6,663 bases of DNA from an uncultured Candidatus Saccharibacteria bacterium (lineage in GTDB: Bacteria; Patescibacteriota; Saccharimonadia; Saccharimonadales; Saccharimonadaceae): positions 1 through 6,663 of the forward strand of contig CALFQW010000084.1 in the NCBI GenBank assembly GCA_937919305.1. The letters are read 5' to 3'. A model generated the notes under the pieces. It was not told the DNA's origin. It ran no database searches and was given only the letters and a program-made list of their open reading frames with translations. Below are positions 6,093-6,663 of this stretch, in pieces. Both the position numbers and the translations under genes were made by a program. The stretch's first letter is position 1; each line of letters opens with the position of its first letter.

Positions 6093-6488
6093 TTACTTTT
6101 TTGTTTCTAGGAAAATATCTGAAACTGACTTCACCATCTCAACAAGCCGCTCAGCCTCCTCAACACTAACAGTCTGCTTCACGACGCTAGCCTGCTTAGC
6201 GGTTTTTCGAAGAGTATCGTGAAGACCATCGATCTCGTCAAAGTGCTCTGGTTTGAAGTAGTCTGTCCAGAGTATGCATACTTCATCTTTGACTTTTTGT
6301 GCATGCTTTTCCTTGTTCATTACGGTTCGGACGAACGTATTGTAATGCTCGTGCTCTTGGAGTTCTTGTAGATCTAGAAGTATCTCTACCATGCGCCGAC
6401 ATGTTTCTGCGCTGTTTCGCAGCGTATCAACTTCGTATATTCCGCACGGTATGTCGCAGTGAGCATCGGCTGTTTTTATTAGTTTCAT
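6093..6488 (-). CDS. sodN: Nickel superoxide dismutase precursor
   Basis: SodN converts superoxide to oxygen and hydrogen peroxide using one nickel ion. The precursor has 131 residues. MKLIKTADA is a 9-residue leader and HCDIPCGIY (10-18) is the nickel hook, with H10, C11, D12, C15 and Y18 all kept. Cleavage after the A-D-A of the leader would make H10 the N-terminus, whose amino group, backbone and side chain bind nickel along with the two cysteines. The family signature LWTDYFKPEHF (73-83) and the C-terminal IFLETKK are also present. The mature chain of about 122 residues is close to the family's roughly 117. The known enzyme is a cytoplasmic hexamer of four-helix bundles. The leader is too short and polar for a signal peptide. 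The start ATG is the only one upstream of the hook, with a weak AGAAG 4 bases before it. The maturation protease follows directly. Confidence 0.96.
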   Translation of the reverse strand: MKLIKTADAHCDIPCGIYEVDTLRNSAETCRRMVEILLDLQELQEHEHYNTFVRTVMNKEKHAQKVKDEVCILWTDYFKPEHFDEIDGLHDTLRKTAKQASVVKQTVSVEEAERLVEMVKSVSDIFLETKK

Positions 6489-6663
6489 AATTCTTCTAAT
6501 TGATCAAAAAAATATGTTTATTATTCTTGCAATGGCTCTAAGTTCTTTTTTTGGACCAATTCAATCCGCAAGTCGAGTTTACTACGCAAAATCTATACCA
6601 GATGAAAAGAAATATGAATTTTTTGGATTTTATTCTTTTTCTGGGAAGGTTACTTCCTTTGTT
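6463..6663 (+). pseudogene. MFS transporter (UMF1/Atg22-like) fragment, N-terminus missing, runs off the window
   Basis: This frame opens after a TGA at 6460-6462; its first ATG is at 6514 and it stays open to the window end. It reads a membrane helix (VFISFIILLID), then a second hydrophobic stretch, then FFGPIQSASRVYYAKSIP, EKKYEFFGFYSFSGK. This matches the conserved segment late in UMF1-family (Atg22-like) major facilitator transporters, GGIQALSRxxFAxxIP followed by FFGFYxxxGK. In that family the segment lies near residue 330 of roughly 430, so the first three quarters are absent. They cannot be upstream, because sodN occupies that DNA on the other strand. The fragment is AT-rich: 48 G or C in 160 bases at 6501-6660, against about half in sodN (30 of 60 at 6181-6240). 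It is probably a decayed gene end, or a join in the assembly. The leading 26 bases overlap the start of sodN. Confidence 0.65.

Noticed and set aside
6462..6488. SodN leader as an export signal peptide.
   Set aside because: Nine residues with no hydrophobic core cannot direct export. The position just before the Ni-hook His fits the maturation leader.
1..6663. CRISPR array, riboswitch, rRNA or transposon inverted repeats.
   Set aside because: I found no regularly spaced repeats, no conserved riboswitch core, no rRNA sequence and no matching terminal inverted repeats.

Overview
The window most likely comes from a Patescibacteria (CPR) genome, and Saccharibacteria fits best. The genes are compact and often overlap by 4 bp (ATGA). 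The secreted and membrane proteins have the short, basic, single-helix N-termini common in that group. A nickel superoxide dismutase sits beside S26-family peptidases. Two genes end in TGA inside ATGA overlaps, so UGA reads as stop, which argues against the code-25 CPR lineages. The lineage call is an inference from protein style, without a marker gene.

Left part (1-1360): this looks like a damaged, probably mobile segment on the + strand. A short GC-rich reading frame encodes a signal peptide and one small Ig-like surface module with two cysteines. It runs abruptly, out of frame, into the C-terminal half of a large serine recombinase. That recombinase half has the Recombinase domain, a four-cysteine zinc ribbon and a helical tail, but the catalytic domain is missing. 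A complete tRNA-Gln(CUG) on the minus strand follows, with its own promoter and intrinsic terminator; its 3' end faces the recombinase remnant.

Middle (1435-2208): one + strand gene encodes a membrane-anchored protein of unknown function and ends in a strong hairpin terminator. It converges on the minus-strand block.

Right part (2209-6488, all minus strand): read in transcription order, the block starts with sodN (nickel superoxide dismutase with an intact Ni-hook and a 9-residue leader). Next is a SodX-type maturation protease fused to a four-helix membrane domain, then a signal peptidase I with a large N-terminal extracellular region. A small membrane-anchored acidic protein and a secreted coiled-coil protein with two four-cysteine modules complete the block. 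The first three genes are spaced by 7 nt and then a 4-bp overlap, and form a likely operon. SodX should cut the SodN leader in the cytoplasm to expose the Ni-binding histidine. The signal peptidase acts outside the membrane and probably processes exported proteins, possibly including those encoded downstream. The last two genes overlap by 4 bp and have their own candidate promoter.

Right edge (6463-6663): an AT-rich fragment of a UMF1/Atg22-like MFS transporter is read on the + strand. Its N-terminal part is missing, because the frame closes inside the start of sodN. sodN therefore appears to sit directly against a broken gene.
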